Positions 1 through 13,000 of a stretch of DNA of 64,000 nt are shown piece by piece. The notes beneath the pieces were generated by a model that made no database searches, was not told the DNA's origin, and saw only the letters and a program-made list of their open reading frames with translations. The DNA comes from Agaricus subrufescens (lineage: Eukaryota > Basidiomycota > Agaricomycetes > Agaricales > Agaricaceae): NCBI GenBank assembly GCA_029945375.1, contig CM057060.1, positions 682,001-746,000 of the forward strand, in the 5' to 3' direction. The stretch's first letter is position 1, and every line of letters begins with the position of its first letter. Both the position numbers and the translations under genes were made by a program.

Positions 1-599
1 CGCGTTGAAATTGCACTCCCCATGACTTTCCCATGAAAGTCGTGAGAGCCACCTAGACAGAACTTAATCACCGATCCCGAAAAGAAAAGAAAAAAACTGA
101 CCATATAACCCGAAGGATGCGAGAATTTGAGCCATAATTAAACTTGCAGGAACGAAAAGTCCCTGGATGGGCCATGTGTCGAATTAGCCGGCACCGTAGT
201 AAATGCAAAGTAAATAACTATTCTTAGAATGCTACTCGGGAGCGTTCATGGCAGGTTCATGGTGTACCTTAGCGTCCTATTTTCACTATATCTCCCCTAT
301 CACCTGCCCCGAACCGGCGCCAAGCCAAGCCGTATAATGAAACGGCGATCGTTCAGTTGGACCAAATAGGGGCGGTCCCGGGATAGCAAGTATCAAAGAT
401 GATAGAGGTGGCGCAACTGAAGACATAGAAAGTTCGCATATCATGATCAGTAGCGAGATAAAGTGAGCACATATAGAAAGGTATGTATTGCACTTAGATA
501 TAGCCCCGGTAGTAACAGGACTTTTGAGAAGTACAGCTCAGGGTAAGTAGCTCTGTAGGTGGCTGGTAATGAATGCTTGATGGTGAGGGTAAGGCCAGT
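1..599. other. Left-edge stretch without a supported gene
   Basis: No open frame of convincing length or splice structure was found on either strand. The sequence is of mixed composition with short A-rich runs. It could be the flank of a gene outside the window, but nothing in the sequence shows this. Confidence 0.5.
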
Positions 600-749
600 T
601 TAATCGAGAGTAGGCATTGAGTTGATTCCAGGTGTAGCCTGAATAAGAGGTTGTACGTTTTGATCTAGAGCAATAGCGGCCTGAAGGGCGAGTGAAACTA
701 CACCCACAGCGGTTATGGCAGGAGAAACAAGCTTCACAAGTTCCAGCAT
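600..749 (-). CDS. Possible small secreted or membrane peptide (49 aa), unrecognised
   Basis: An uninterrupted 49-codon frame starts with ATG at 749 and stops at 600-602. The N-terminal half is strongly hydrophobic (a run rich in V, A, L and I after a short MLELVK start). The C-terminal half is polar and ends SMPTLD. This resembles a signal peptide or single membrane helix followed by a short tail. No CaaX box is present, so it is not a typical mating pheromone precursor. It is not recognised, and it is short enough to be chance. A splice partner upstream or downstream cannot be excluded. Confidence 0.25.
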   Translation of the reverse strand: MLELVKLVSPAITAVGVVSLALQAAIALDQNVQPLIQATPGINSMPTLD

Positions 750-1200
750 ATTTTTACGTCAACTTCTTTCGCACGTCCTTTCACATTTCACCACAGCAGA
801 AAGCACAATGACTCATTCACGAAAATAAGAGTGCCTATAGTAAAAACGACGCGTAGACCTTTACACGACTAGCGAAGCAGTGCCCAGAAAAGGATTAGTA
901 ATATGTTCCATCCCAGAATAATAACAACGGGTCCAATATTTAAAAAAAAGAGAGTAAGAGCACAAAAAAATGGAAAAAAAAAAGAAGACGAAGATGTCCG
1001 CAAAATGCGAAAATAGTTCATTAAATGCGGGGTATCACCAAAATTGCAATACAATGACGAAAGAGAAAAGGGTTGTCCTTGAATAAATTTGACAGCGTCC
1101 CAATGTTAAAAATGAGAGAAAAGATTTGAAAGACGAACCGACCCGCCATATCGCGGTATACCCCGAAAGTTCTCCCAACTAAGTCTTATCCAAACAAAGT
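750..1200. other. Intergenic, A-rich 3' flank of the LIM gene
   Basis: Between the small peptide frame and the stop of the LIM gene. It contains poly-A runs around 960-990 that create a spurious F/S-rich frame on the minus strand. Nothing else is supported. Confidence 0.5.
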
Positions 1201-3859
1201 TCAAAGTAGATCACTTAAATCCCCTCCACCTTCCTCATTCCCTCCAGTACTGGAAAGGTTCATAAATCTTGTTATACGTTTCTTCGCCTTGGATGTCTGC
1301 ACCCACTCCTCTTCTTCATCTTGCTCTCTACATGCTTGTGCTGCGTGCCCCTCACACATCATCTTCCCGTCAACTTCCCAGTACTCCTTCAATCGTTCCT
1401 CGCAGGGAACGGGACCTGGATATTCGCAGGTCATATGTTCTGGATGATATCTTTCACCCGTGTGGGAGAGGGCACAGGGTCCCTCAATAGGTTGTCCGCA
1501 ACGAGCAGCAGCACATAATGACCGGTTAGCTTCGTGATAGTGGTAAGCGCATAAAGGTTTGCCGTCAAACACATAGAACGACTTGTCAGGGAAAGGTTTC
1601 TGCAAGTATTAATATCAGACTCGATGTATCGTATGCTGTTAAAAATGGTACTTACGTGGCAGACGTGACAATTGAAACACTCTTTGTGATACTTACCCTT
1701 CAATTGACCATCAGATGATGAGACAGCCTGCTTTTCAATTGGCAGCATACAACGGCGGCACTACGACTTCTATCAGACAGAGGGAAAATCCGAAGGAAAA
1801 TTGGGGCAGACCTTCGGTAGATACATGTTCTTCCAACACGTCTCACACAATGCTCCTCCAGTATCAACCCTAATCCACCTCCCATCAACTATTGTCTTCT
1901 GACACCGCAAGCAAATCCTCGTCCTCGGAGTTTTTTCATGATGAGGCTGCGACTTAGACTCGTTCGTGGTCTTTGATCGAGTCGGAAGTTTTGGAGGCTT
2001 GTTCTCAGGCGAGTGTAGTACTTGTACGGTATTACTTCGCTGAGGCTGCCCGCTGTTGTTCAAGCCTGTATGTCCAGAGTTTCTGTCGCGAGCTTTGTTC
2101 CCGACACGCGTATCATCCCCTGGGGAACGCTGTTTCGAAAACGACGCGCTTTGTTTCGCGGTGTCTTCCTTTGACGCGTCCAGAGCAACACCTTCTAGCA
2201 AAGTTTCCATTGTGTGTGCCATGGAGCCTTTGCTTAAAGGCCCCATCATCAATGGAGCTATGCTAGTAGCTCTCGAGTAGGTGCTCCTGCTGTCGTCGCT
2301 GCTGTCACTGTCACTTCTCGGACGCCCCGAGCTAAATAGTGACATCCCCCCAACTTTTGCGGATCTACCAGGAGAGGTTGGCGGACTACGTAAAACCTTG
2401 GCAATAGTATCATTCTTCTCGAGGCCACTAGCCGAGGAATATAACGAAGCCGCCGATTGACGCGACGGTGAAAAATGTACACGATTGGTTTTGGTCGCAG
2501 TAGATTCAGAACGAATGATGGCCTTCGGGGCACGACTTGACGGCGTGTGAGTCGCATCATCTTCATCATCAGTCGAATCGGCGTAGGCTAGTCCACATTC
2601 AGAATCAGAATCCGAGACGGGAGCTAGCGGCTGCTCTGTCTTTCCATTCAAAGCTGTATTGGTCATTTGAGGCAATAATGGCCCATCGTTAGGATAGGTA
2701 GACTGGGTCGTGCTCTCATAAGGATTTTGTAAGAGCTCGTGAGGAGGCGATTTCGTCTGTTCGAACGAAAACAGTGATTCTGGACTAGTGCTGAGAGCGG
2801 CCTGATTTCGATATTTTCCAAGGAAAGGTATGCGGTCTAACGGAGATAGACCGAAACCATTTGCAAATTCTTCAGTGGGAGATTTTTGTATATTGGTGAA
2901 ATTCGGTGATGGAGATTGCCGCGGGGGAAGGGCCGGGTGTGGTAGCCTCAACAGCGCCTCGGGAACGAAATCAGTTTGAGGGTTGGGAGAATGAGGGTCA
3001 GGGGAGTGAGACGAGTAGCCAGAACCAGCTGAGAGAGGCGGGGTATCAGGGGCTGTATTGGAGATTGTATTTGAGTTCTCGGACGCTTGGCAGGGGAAAA
3101 AAGCTTACATCGGACAGGTACACTCATATCGAGGAACCTCGGTAGATTGGGCCGCTTATCCATCGGATGTCCTGGGGGAGCGACGAACATTGCTGCTCGT
3201 GCAGCGGCGGCAAACCCTCGCCGACCGACTCCCGCCATTCCTGCCACTCCACCACTTTTTGTGTCGATATCCTTCTCGACAGCAGGTGAGAAAGAGACGA
3301 CGGGTTCTCTCATCGGTACGGAAGGTAGAGGACCGAGAGGAGGGGTGAGTGGAGATTGCATCATAGGATGGGGGTTCGCCAGGGACATAGGATGTTGGAA
3401 AGAAGCGTTTGAGGCTGCGCGTGTTCGATTATCGCTTGGTCGGGAACTTTCAAAGGCAGGTGGCCTAAGAGAAGTAGCAGTTGGAGGTCGAAAATCTTGA
3501 GGTTGGCGTAACGGCGTCGCGGTATCATTTCTCGCCAGCGGACTTGACCTTGGATTAGCGGATGGTCCATTAAACGCAGTATGTGCGGGTGGTCTGTCGT
3601 TGAGGGGTGAAGCTACGCGTTCGTGAGGTGTAGGGTAGCGAACAGGAGGGGTGCCATATCTCTGAGTCGGTTGAGCGGGTGAAGCGATACGAGCGGGATG
3701 GGGTCGACCCAGGGATGAAGATGCGGACTGGGGAGGACATATATGATCCCCGAGTTCAGCAAGAGGCACAGGCAGATTACAGTTTGAACATTTGACGGTG
3801 GGAAGGACTTGCGAGATCCTTGCAGGCTGGCTAGACGAGGGAGCGAGAAGGGAGGCCAT
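1201..3859 (-). CDS. LIM zinc-finger protein (paxillin/Pxl1-like adaptor)
   Basis: Exons 3859-3109, 3052-1812, 1760-1656 and 1599-1201 join in frame to 831 codons with GT-AG introns of 56, 51 and 56 bp. The long N-terminal part is Pro/Ser-rich and low complexity, apart from a small CxxC...HxC zinc-like motif near residue 25. The last ~190 residues hold a C-x2-C pair (CLRC, CETC), then a canonical LIM domain (CRRC ... H-x2-C-x2-C-x2-C ... C-x2-H) and a second, more degenerate LIM (CGQPI ... PEHMTC ... C-x2-H). LIM domains bind protein partners. Fungal proteins of this layout act at cytoskeletal or polarity sites; that role is inferred here. The frame stays open without an ATG up to about 3953, so translation may start in an unseen upstream exon. 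ATG 3859 is the first in-frame start visible. Confidence 0.85.
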
Positions 3860-3959
3860 CAGGGCAGAAGGAAGACTTGTGGGCAATTTGAACCGCTCGG
3901 CGTAAGGGAGTGCAGGGTCAATGAACGACGACAATGACGAATTAGGTGGAAACTAGCGT

Positions 3960-4597
3960 ACTCCCAACCAGGGAAGATGAAAGCATGAGGAGAAACACGA
4001 ATAAGCGCCTCCTGAGCGGCCCAACACTAACGACCAAACAACTCCTCGTCCTGTTGCCACCTTCAAGTTGTCCACCATCTGTCGCGGCACCCGTCTTGTC
4101 CACCGGTTGTCAACTGACTAGCAACTGACCATACAAGCGTTTCGCGACGGTCTGTCCTTCCCAAGTCGGACAATGTGCATGTGGCTCTTACGCGACCATT
4201 GATAAAAAAACATGTTTTGATTTGATAGCGGCGTGGCTTCGAATTCTAGTCACTCCACTTCGGTCATGGGTTCGACGTGGCCAAGCAGCTTTCGGGTTTC
4301 TCAATTAAAACGGACTGTTCATCTTCGGGACCGCTGTGGTACGGTATTCCATCGACATTTCCCGATGTTCTTGACTAGTTATGGCGTGTTTTGGCGCTAT
4401 CCAAAGGTAAAATGAAGACTTAAGGTTTCATGGTCTATTATTAACTCTGGGGCCACACACGGCAACAATTATAAATACCTCCATCATGAGAGTTGTTCCC
4501 ACTCAGTCGCGCCAACTTACCATGTCATCAGCCAAGGTTTCTGCATAAAATCATATAAGAAGTGCACGCATGTTTCTCAGCAAACCCAACCCTGAGA
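3960..4597. other. Divergent intergenic region between LIM and EthD-like genes
   Basis: About 640 bp separate two divergently transcribed genes, so both promoters must lie here. A possible 5' exon of the LIM gene may also be in this interval. No coding frame with splice support was found. Confidence 0.5.
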
Positions 4598-5361
4598 ATG
4601 TCCACCACACCCCAAGCCCTCCTCTTCGTATTTGGTCAATGTGAACCCGATGTATCAACTAAGGACTTCAATGGCAAGCGCCCAATCAAAATAACATTGA
4701 ACTAACCTGATATAGCTTGTTACCAACAGACTGGTATGATGGTGAACATGCACCTGCCAGATTGACAGTTCCCGGTATCACATCCGCAACTAGATACAAG
4801 GCCATCGACGCAGAAAAGCCAGATTGGGTGGCTATATACGATCTAGCCACGATCGAGACCACCAAAAGTCCTGCATACCTCGGACTACGCGATACGGCAT
4901 CTGACAACGAGAGGACTCTAGTCCCACGTCTTCCGATTCTTCAACGCCGCAATTATTCTCTCGTTGCCCACTCAACCAAACCGGGTCTCCCGGAAAACGC
5001 TTTACCCGGCAAATACCTCCTTGTGGTTCTCTGGTCAGTTCCGGAAGAACTCGACACAGATTTCCATAAATGGTATGACGAAGAACACACGAACGACATT
5101 TCAAACGTCCCAGGTTGGTTGAGAGGAAGGCGCTACAAGCTCGTAGACGCTGTCGACCTCGTCGATGGAAAAGGTCCCGAGTCCTCAGGTTGGAATTACC
5201 TTGTCATGCATGACTGGGACAACGCAAACTATAAGGAGGCCGCCGAATTTATTTCAGCGATCCAGACCAAATGGTCTCAGAGAATCATCACTAGTGTCAA
5301 TGGGGTTCAAATGAGGCATTTTGAACTCCACAAAAATTTTAAGCCAAACTCTGATTCCTGA
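4598..5361 (+). CDS. EthD-like dimeric alpha/beta-barrel protein
   Basis: Exons 4598-4673 and 4730-5361 give 235 residues. The intron is of the GC-AG class (G|GCAAGC ... CAACAG) and joins DFN to DWYDGEHA in frame. Two copies of the same signature are visible, WYDGEH-APARLTVPG near residue 26 and WYDEEHTNDISNVPG about 125 residues later. The protein is therefore a tandem pair of ferredoxin-like halves, as in EthD/DabB-type proteins. Fungal members often act in secondary or aromatic metabolism, but no reaction can be named from sequence. There is no signal peptide, so a cytosolic location is likely. The gene converges on the SAC gene with about 195 bp between stops. Confidence 0.8.
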
Positions 5362-5555
5362 GGCTGGCAGCCCAAGTTATGTACTTGTTTAACAATATGT
5401 TGTACACGGTTGACAGCGGCTAGGCACGAGATGCAGGAGATCTCACTCGTCTTACTATGATTTGCTGATGGAAGGCGTGTATGGCCGAAGAGAGAACCCA
5501 TCCAAAGTTCAAATAAATAACTTGTGTCCGATTTGGTTAGCTACGCGGGCCTCTA

Positions 5556-8500
5556 TCAACCACCAAGCCAGAGTAGTCGCTTGACACCATACTCCATCTT
5601 GGCATACATGGTCGTTGACTTCTGAGCATCAGCCACGCTATGATATTCTATCAGAAAGAATATATCTCCCACATGCTTGAATGCACTTACCTCATCACAT
5701 CCTCTTCGATAACAAACCGATCCCCAGCTGCTCCTATACTCTCGCAAGCACAGCGGATCGACTCAACAATCCGATCTACTATTTCTCGACAGCTTGAAGC
5801 ACCCGCTATCTCTTCCGACGTTTCCGAATAAGGACCACTAGTCGTACCAGTACCTTGACGGAACCTTGCTGGCTCAATAGGAAGTGCCTTGAATGCAGCA
5901 AATGTAGTATCCCCGGTCCCCGAGGGTGCGAAAGAATTACCAAGAAGTCGTGATATATTCACTCCTCGAGAAGACCCCCATGTTTGTGGTTGAAGAGGTG
6001 AAGAAGAGGATGAGGCGGTCGAGGCAGGGTTGCCCGACAGCCACAATTTATTCCGAACACTGTAGCTGCTAGCGCGTGATTCTTGGTTAGAGTTTATCCA
6101 GGTAACGATAAACCCGGAATTCTGTTTGGGATCACGACTCGCTTCTTCGAGGGGTGACAAAATATATGCGCCTAAATTTTCCTTGATCATAAACGCCTGC
6201 AACCAGGGCCAAATATTGTGTTACTGACCTTTACTGATACCTGTGATATCTCCGAGGGGCACTCTTGTATAGATTTTCACTTTCTCCAGAGTGTAATCGT
6301 AGCTCTGGAACCAAGTTACTCAAATGAAGAGCTACCTCATATACAACTCACCACAATGTAGAGAGCTTTCATAGTCTGTATGAATAAAGTCGTGTGAGCA
6401 TATAACCTCCTATAACAAAGCGGTATCCCGAACCAGAAGTAGGACTTTCTCTTCAAACTTTGAGCCAAGTTTGACACTCAACTCCTCGGGCGCAAAAAGG
6501 GTCCATCCCGATAACAGTCCTTCATTTTCAGGAAGAACACGAGCGACCGAAGTTGCTATTGCCTCCGTCCGAATTTTCGAGAGCCTGATGAGGTCTCGTG
6601 GATCCGAAGACTGGAGTTTCAGCAAAAACTCTGAAAACACAGAAATGGTCCGATTTCCCAGCATAAAGTCAATAACCGCCTGACAGAACCAATCGCTGAA
6701 AGTAGATGTGTACATTCTGGAAGCATCAAATGAGCGCTCAGCGCTCAACGAAGGCCGATGTCCGCGAGATTGGTCCCTACCTTGCTAGAGAATTCACCCC
6801 ATCGTTAAGAAGTCCGCTCAAATCACGCTTTCCCGTTCTGTATCAGTGTCGATGAGTACGTTTTTCTTTATTAAGACTGTCACAAGTCCAAACCTGGTAA
6901 AGTCACCCTAAGTGGTTAAATAAAGATTTAGGCACCAAACGTATATGATTGGTAGATCATTGACCGAACCTTCAGAGCAGATGTGCCAGCGCTATATATA
7001 GCCAAATTAACGCGAACGATCAAATAGAATACCAGCCACTCACTATGCACGACTTATGGCATCGCCGTTATTCGCCCAAACTGGACTCAACAGTCGATAT
7101 GCCATCTCATACGGAAAACCGGACCACTTACCGTCATTAAATACCATATCAATATCAGGTCGTTTTGTCGTTATGGTGGGGTTCAATAAGGCGAGGGCAC
7201 CTAATTGGCGGTTCATGATATGGCGCGCAAATGCTGACTGCGATCAAAATTTGAGGTTTCAAACAATCGGAAAATAATTAGATCATGCTTACCTGAACTA
7301 CATTAGTTCTATCGAGGCAATCTATGCAGTTAACGCGGTAAACGCCTTTCTGCTGCGATAGGACCGTGTCATCACACGTCCACATAAATCTGGGGTAAGA
7401 TCGTTAGATCAACCCTGGCAAGAAAAGGGGAATTTCCACTACTTGCCCTTGTCCCTCAAAAACTCGTTCCAGTACATCGGTGAGTTTAGAGATGTTCTCG
7501 TATCTAGGTCGGAGATTAGTGCTAAGCGCGAGGAGGAAGTCTTGCGACCTACTTCATTCCTTTAGTTTCTGCGTGGAAATCATACTCATGGTATCTGTAT
7601 ATGGTAATTTTGAATATGGATAATATGCACTAAACCGGTCTGACTTACTGAACATCCTCGAGGCCAGCCTCCTTGATGTAGCTGCGGTACGCCTGTGTTA
7701 TTGCCCCTTCCTTATTGTGTTGCTCCGCCAAGTTAACAATTGCCTAGAAAAATTTACACGAGAAACTATATGAGCGGAATGAAAGGAACATACATGCGGT
7801 CCGTATATCGGTATCGTCTTCTCAAAATGGCGTCGCAATGCATCGAGATTTTGTTCATGCGTACGGTCAGAAGCAAGAACCGGTGGTGGTTTCAAACTGT
7901 ATCCACTTTGCGTCCAAAAGAGTGGTACTATACAAAACCATTCAGATACCAACAGCCACGCTTTGATTGACTATTCTTCTACTCACTCGAACCCCGTATC
8001 TGAACATGACTAAAGACATTCTCTTTGCCTTCTCGCTAGATGTAAAGAAAAACACATCATTCAATCACTGAACTGTCGATCAAGTGTATAAGAAGGTACC
8101 TCTAGCCGCATGACTGTTTCCGTTTCAACGAAATTAGCGACATTCGCTTCTTCATCTATTCCTCGCCGTTGATACCGCAAACCAGCCCTGTCCCTCGAGC
8201 GGCGCGAAATGATCACGTAGTCCACCTGACATTCTTCATTCCCACCAAGTTCACTTGAGACCACAACTTGCGTATTCTGAAAATAACCCTGCATAACAGG
8301 CAATACATATGAATGGAGCTAAAGAAATCGCCTCAGTCCCTGACGAATAAGAAAATAAGGCAACTATACCCCAGCATCAATAAAGTGCTTTGACATCCAC
8401 TCGTTCCACCAAAATTGCTTGTCTACTCGTCGCCACAGGGGTAGCGCCGGATATGCTTCTGCGATCGTAGATGAGTTGACGCTAGAACTCGCCTCAGATG

Positions 8501-9837
8501 AGGGTAGCGCGCCAAGACCCGCAAGCAATTCGTGCTGCTTGTGAGATCTTGCAATTTGCTCCCGTTTATGCTGCATCGACCGCGTAATATCTGCCTGATT
8601 GTTAATTTGAAAACTATATCCGAATTGTGGATTATTGTACCAAAGGTATACGAGAAATACATGTCTCCCTTGGTATATTCCCTGATGCATTGCCGGATAA
8701 CCTTGTCCTCCAACTCAGAGTGTTGTTCTTCTGCAGTCTTCGGGGGTTGAGCCGTCGAAGCTAGAATCTTGTCAATAACGTTAGTGGGTTTCCCACTCGC
8801 CTCCCTGATGATCTTGTCTAAAGCCTCTTGTTCTTGTTTGTCCGGCGGCTGCGGAGACATAGATTGATAAGACGACTGCGGCGTGCTGATTGAACGGCGT
8901 TTCGACATTTTACTCCAGAAAGATAATCGCGTAGAAACAGTCCTGAGAATCGGAGATGTCGTAGGGAGCTCCGCGGAGAGTAAAGAGGTGCTAGAAGATG
9001 CAGATGGAGGCGTAGAGGGGGCGAGGTATTCATGTTCTTTAATATTCGGGGGAATTACTTGAACCTGAGGATTCGATGAGAATTTAACTCGAGAGAGAGG
9101 AGGCACTGAGTCTGATAGGAGTGCATCAGACTCCTCGTCGTTTGCTTCGTTCGCTGCCTTTGGAATAAGAGAAGGTCTTGCGAGGGTTGCGTTTCGTAAC
9201 GAGATGACTTTAGCTGTAGACTTGGCTTGCTCTTCCAAAAGAGGAATGGCAGCAACACTCTTAACTCCGTAGACGATATGGCTGGCGTCTAAGACTAGGA
9301 GAAGTCAAGCTCTTATACCAATAAGAAGAGGGAAATAAAGTTTCTACTCACACTGTCCCGCCTCGGCCCTAGATGTAATCACAAGCAGGTACGACGCTTG
9401 CAAATCGGTCAACAACCCGTCACGCGACAAAGGCCAACGACCAACAAGAAACTAGAGTACGCACTCGTGTACAACTCTAACCCGCCAATGATCCCATAAA
9501 TCACAACGCCGTCACTCCAATCGTATTCTTCTTCACCATCAGTCACTTCTTCAACTTTAATCCCCTTTCCCCAGGCTATGCGAACATAAGATCTAGATGC
9601 TCCGTCCTGACCGGGTATTTGAGGTCGCAAGAGTAGGCCACCCTTGGTCACCAGAGCAAGTATATGATCATAAGGATATGGATGGGGAACCGGCGGAACG
9701 ACATATTTGGGTTGCAATGCCGGTACGTGTATCATCCCCGGAGAAGTCGATGGTTGTGTGTAAAGAGTATCATCAGGGTTACCGATCGCAGTGGATTTGT
9801 CAGTGCGCCTGGTCCCTCTCGCAAACAATCGTTTCAT
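5556..9837 (-). CDS. SAC-domain phosphoinositide phosphatase with hSac2 domain (INPP5F/Sac2-like)
   Basis: A 21-exon model, in frame throughout, gives about 1055 residues. Exons run 9837-9465, 9396-9352, 9294-8641, 8590-8370, 8318-8100, 8035-7987, 7927-7794, 7743-7649, 7594-7553, 7503-7447, 7389-7293, 7237-7132, 7080-7044, 6991-6970, 6907-6894, 6837-6781, 6716-6434, 6375-6352, 6304-6229, 6171-5691 and 5637-5556. The SAC domain starts with IYGIIGGLELY and includes FDITRSMQHKR. The catalytic loop RVNCIDCLDRTN (CX5R) lies in exon 11. The hSac2 domain (YTLEKVKIYTRVPLGDI, then GAYILSPLEEASRDP) is C-terminal. Such enzymes remove phosphate from PI4P and related lipids on endosomal or Golgi membranes. 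Exon 15 is only 14 nt, and the intron at 7390-7446 is GC-AG. ATG 9837 is the first in-frame start. All key residues are present, so the enzyme looks active. Confidence 0.92.
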
Positions 9838-10088
9838 GGACGATATAGACACAAATCAAGTAGGAACAGGACCGACTGCCAACACGGCGCAGTGTATAAT
9901 ATATAGCATAGCAGGAGACCGACAAGCAGCACGAAATGAGTGACATCCCAAAACAAGGAATGCTTAACCAAACTATGTAATACACACTATATACATTGTC
10001 CACAGATTAAACAGTCATCAACAGGCCTCTAGTATAGCTACAGGTCGTAGAGAAAAGGGGCATGATAGCTACATGTGCGATATCGGGG

Positions 10089-13000
10089 TCAAGAATAAAT
10101 ATATTCTCCTGCTTTACACAGGGATCCCGACATTAACATTCGCTCTACACCTTGTGTGGGGCGGATGTAAGGGGGGCTGATTGAGAAGGCGCAGGTGCAG
10201 GGCCTGTGGATGATTGTTGTTGCTGTTGCTGCTGCGGTTGCTGCTGCGGCTGTGGTTGTTGCTGGTGCTGCTGACCTTGAGGAAAACGGTGTGAGAAGAA
10301 GTTATCCCATTGATCTTAAAGAACGTCAGATCTTCTGTTTCGGTTATTTCGCATCGCACTAGCCACTTACGCCAATCGAACATCGTTCCTGGAAGTCCCT
10401 CCAGGAAATCAATGTCAGACATTTCATACTCCGCGAGATTGGCACCCTGACTACCGCCGTCTAGCACATTCATGACTTGTACATTTCCTCTGCCTTGGGT
10501 ATTCATAGCCGGGTTTAAGTTATAAGCCTCACCCAGTTTGCTCAAGGGGGCAAAATTGACCATGTTAGGGGGAGGAGATTGTTGAGGAGCTTGTCCAGGC
10601 GTTGCGCTGGTGGCTCTGGAATCTACAAACGTCATGTTAATAAAATGTTTGTGTTTACCACTAAAAACGCACCTTCACCACTTTCACCAGATGCAATAAT
10701 AGTTCCTGGAGGTATGTCTTTGACATCTTCTTCCCTCGTCCGTGGTTGAGCAATGAAAACACCCCCGCCCGGTCGGGTTGGATCCTTGCGATATTCCAAA
10801 CTTAATGGAGGTTTCGCTTTGACCCCACCGGTCGGATTGAGCGCAGGAGTTTCCATTGGAAGAGGAGGACCCTGCGTGGCCTCGTACAAAAGCGCAATAA
10901 TCTCCGCCGTCTGAAAGCCGCGCACAAAGAAAATGATTAGATAAATTTTTTAGTAAAATCGGAAATATCAAACCCACCTTTCGCCTTGATGACATGTGCT
11001 CGGGATTAAGCGCTTTCTCCCACCTGCGGATACAATCTCGTAATTGGCGCAGTTTCTCTGCGGCACGAATATCCCGCCTCCTTACCCAAGTGTGGTACTA
11101 CAGATGACATTCATCAACGCATTCCACTATCATTGAGAAAAAACCACTCACTTGAACAAGGGCACATGAAGTCATAGCGTAAGCCACCAGTAACCAGACA
11201 TCGTAAACATCCTCGTGAACATCCAACCAGTCTATAGCTTCACCAGTCATTTTAATAAGCTCCGTCCAATTCTCGACCGTTAAACCGAATTTTAGATGAG
11301 CCGGGCAGATGTAACTGATACGCATGAAGACACGCCAGAACATCATGGAGATAGACGCATATATGACATGGAGAATGCCTGCCGTAATTAGACCGCATAT
11401 CATACGCTAGAAGATGTAACAACTCACCAGCGTTGCGCGGCGTATCCGGACCGTGAAACTTGAGACTCTCGGGAAGCGTCTTTTTCCATGATTCAAGGTC
11501 TTGTAGCAGTTGCTCGAGCTGCTCATCAGTCGTAAAGGTAAGTCCGGCAGGACTGGGCCTAGCTTTAGTCACATGAAGGGGGTGAAAGAAAAATCAACTC
11601 ACCTGTAAATCGCTTTAAGGACGCGACCGAGTAACAGACTTAACCGTACGAGTTCATCCATGTAAAGACCGCTCTCATCGCCGGAGGATGGGAGACGAGC
11701 ATCACAATCTTGGACATCAATCATGTAGGGGTGTCCATAAGCTAAACTCGTCCTAGAGTCAAGAATTAATTGACGTGAATGTACAACAATTGGCAAGAAA
11801 CACCTCACCATCGATCACAAATTAGACATGCTCCCCATACTCGACGCCTGAGCTCGATATTCTGCTTAACGGACTCTGCACGATGTAAACCCAAATCCTG
11901 TGCCTAGAAGAAACCAGTCAACAATGATGCCCCGCACTGGATTCCCGGATTACAAACCCACCATCCTGATAGCACACCCAAGGCGAATCCAGAGAGCTGA
12001 CAAAGCATTCGGGACAAACGGCGAATGGCAGTCACCAGTCATAGAAAGAATAAGTAATGCCTGGACGTTCGCAATCGATGCAGTCGACAGAACATCATCA
12101 GTTTTGATAATATTGTTGACCGTAAAACGCAGCGAGTCGAAGATTTTAGACGGCACCTCCCGTCGAGCCGCAGCGACAAGACACATCGAGTAGAGAAGCA
12201 CTGGAGTGGGGTTAGAGTTTGAAAGGAACTCGGCTTGAGTGACGATAGGAAGCAGAGGAGCCACGTCCGTAAAGTAAGAGTTAACGAGCTTTTCTATGAC
12301 ATCCTTCTCAACATGCATGTCTATCTGTTTTGGATGAGCTGCCTGCTGCTCTTCGGTGGCCGGTTTTTGAACGGTAATTAGTCCGTCACCATTTTTGCTG
12401 ACCTCGAAGGTGTGTTGATATCGGAGGTCATAACTTTCGTATATACGCGAATTAATAGTAGCTTGAGAATGCAATAGATAATAAGGTGAAGTGGGTCCTA
12501 CAGCGTTATGTGAGTCCGTACAAAAGGAAAGGAAAAAAGGTGAAATTGGACATTGGGGTACTTACCAAAAACACCAACATCGCGCCGCGGTGCGGACTCG
12601 CCGGCAGGTGAAGGAGCGACACGGTTGCTTGCATCAGTTTTATCTCTTTGGATAGCTGCCTCTTCTTCGAGCTTCTTCTTCTTGAATCTGGTTTCTGTTA
12701 TAGGCAAGAAAAACGTGCACTCAAAAGAGAACTGTTTGCAGTGCTGGCAAATAGGAGGGTCCTGATCCACGCAATTAGACTTTAAAAGAACCGCAACCAA
12801 TGAACACTTAATACCCACCACATCGGGAAGAATGTCACAACGTATTTTCCGGGATCGACACGAGTCGCAGGCACGTTGCTGGACAAGGGTAATGGAGCGT
12901 TGAGTTGTGTAATTCTAATTGGTAATTCCGATACTCAAGTGACTCACAGTCTTCGTACGCTTCTTGAGATCCACGATAGTTTGAGGTGCCTGAGATTGCT

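Noticed and set aside
869..1054. Open frame rich in Phe/Ser on the minus strand
   Set aside because: It arises from a poly-A/G run on the plus strand; low complexity, no homology or splice support.
2948..3934. Frame of the LIM gene continuing through the first intron to 2948 and starting at 3934
   Set aside because: The first codon is TTG, and the 3' part beyond 3109 is intron. The spliced frame gives a coherent protein.
11900..12193. Plus-strand frame opposite the transcription factor
   Set aside because: Antisense to exon 5 of that gene; no independent support.
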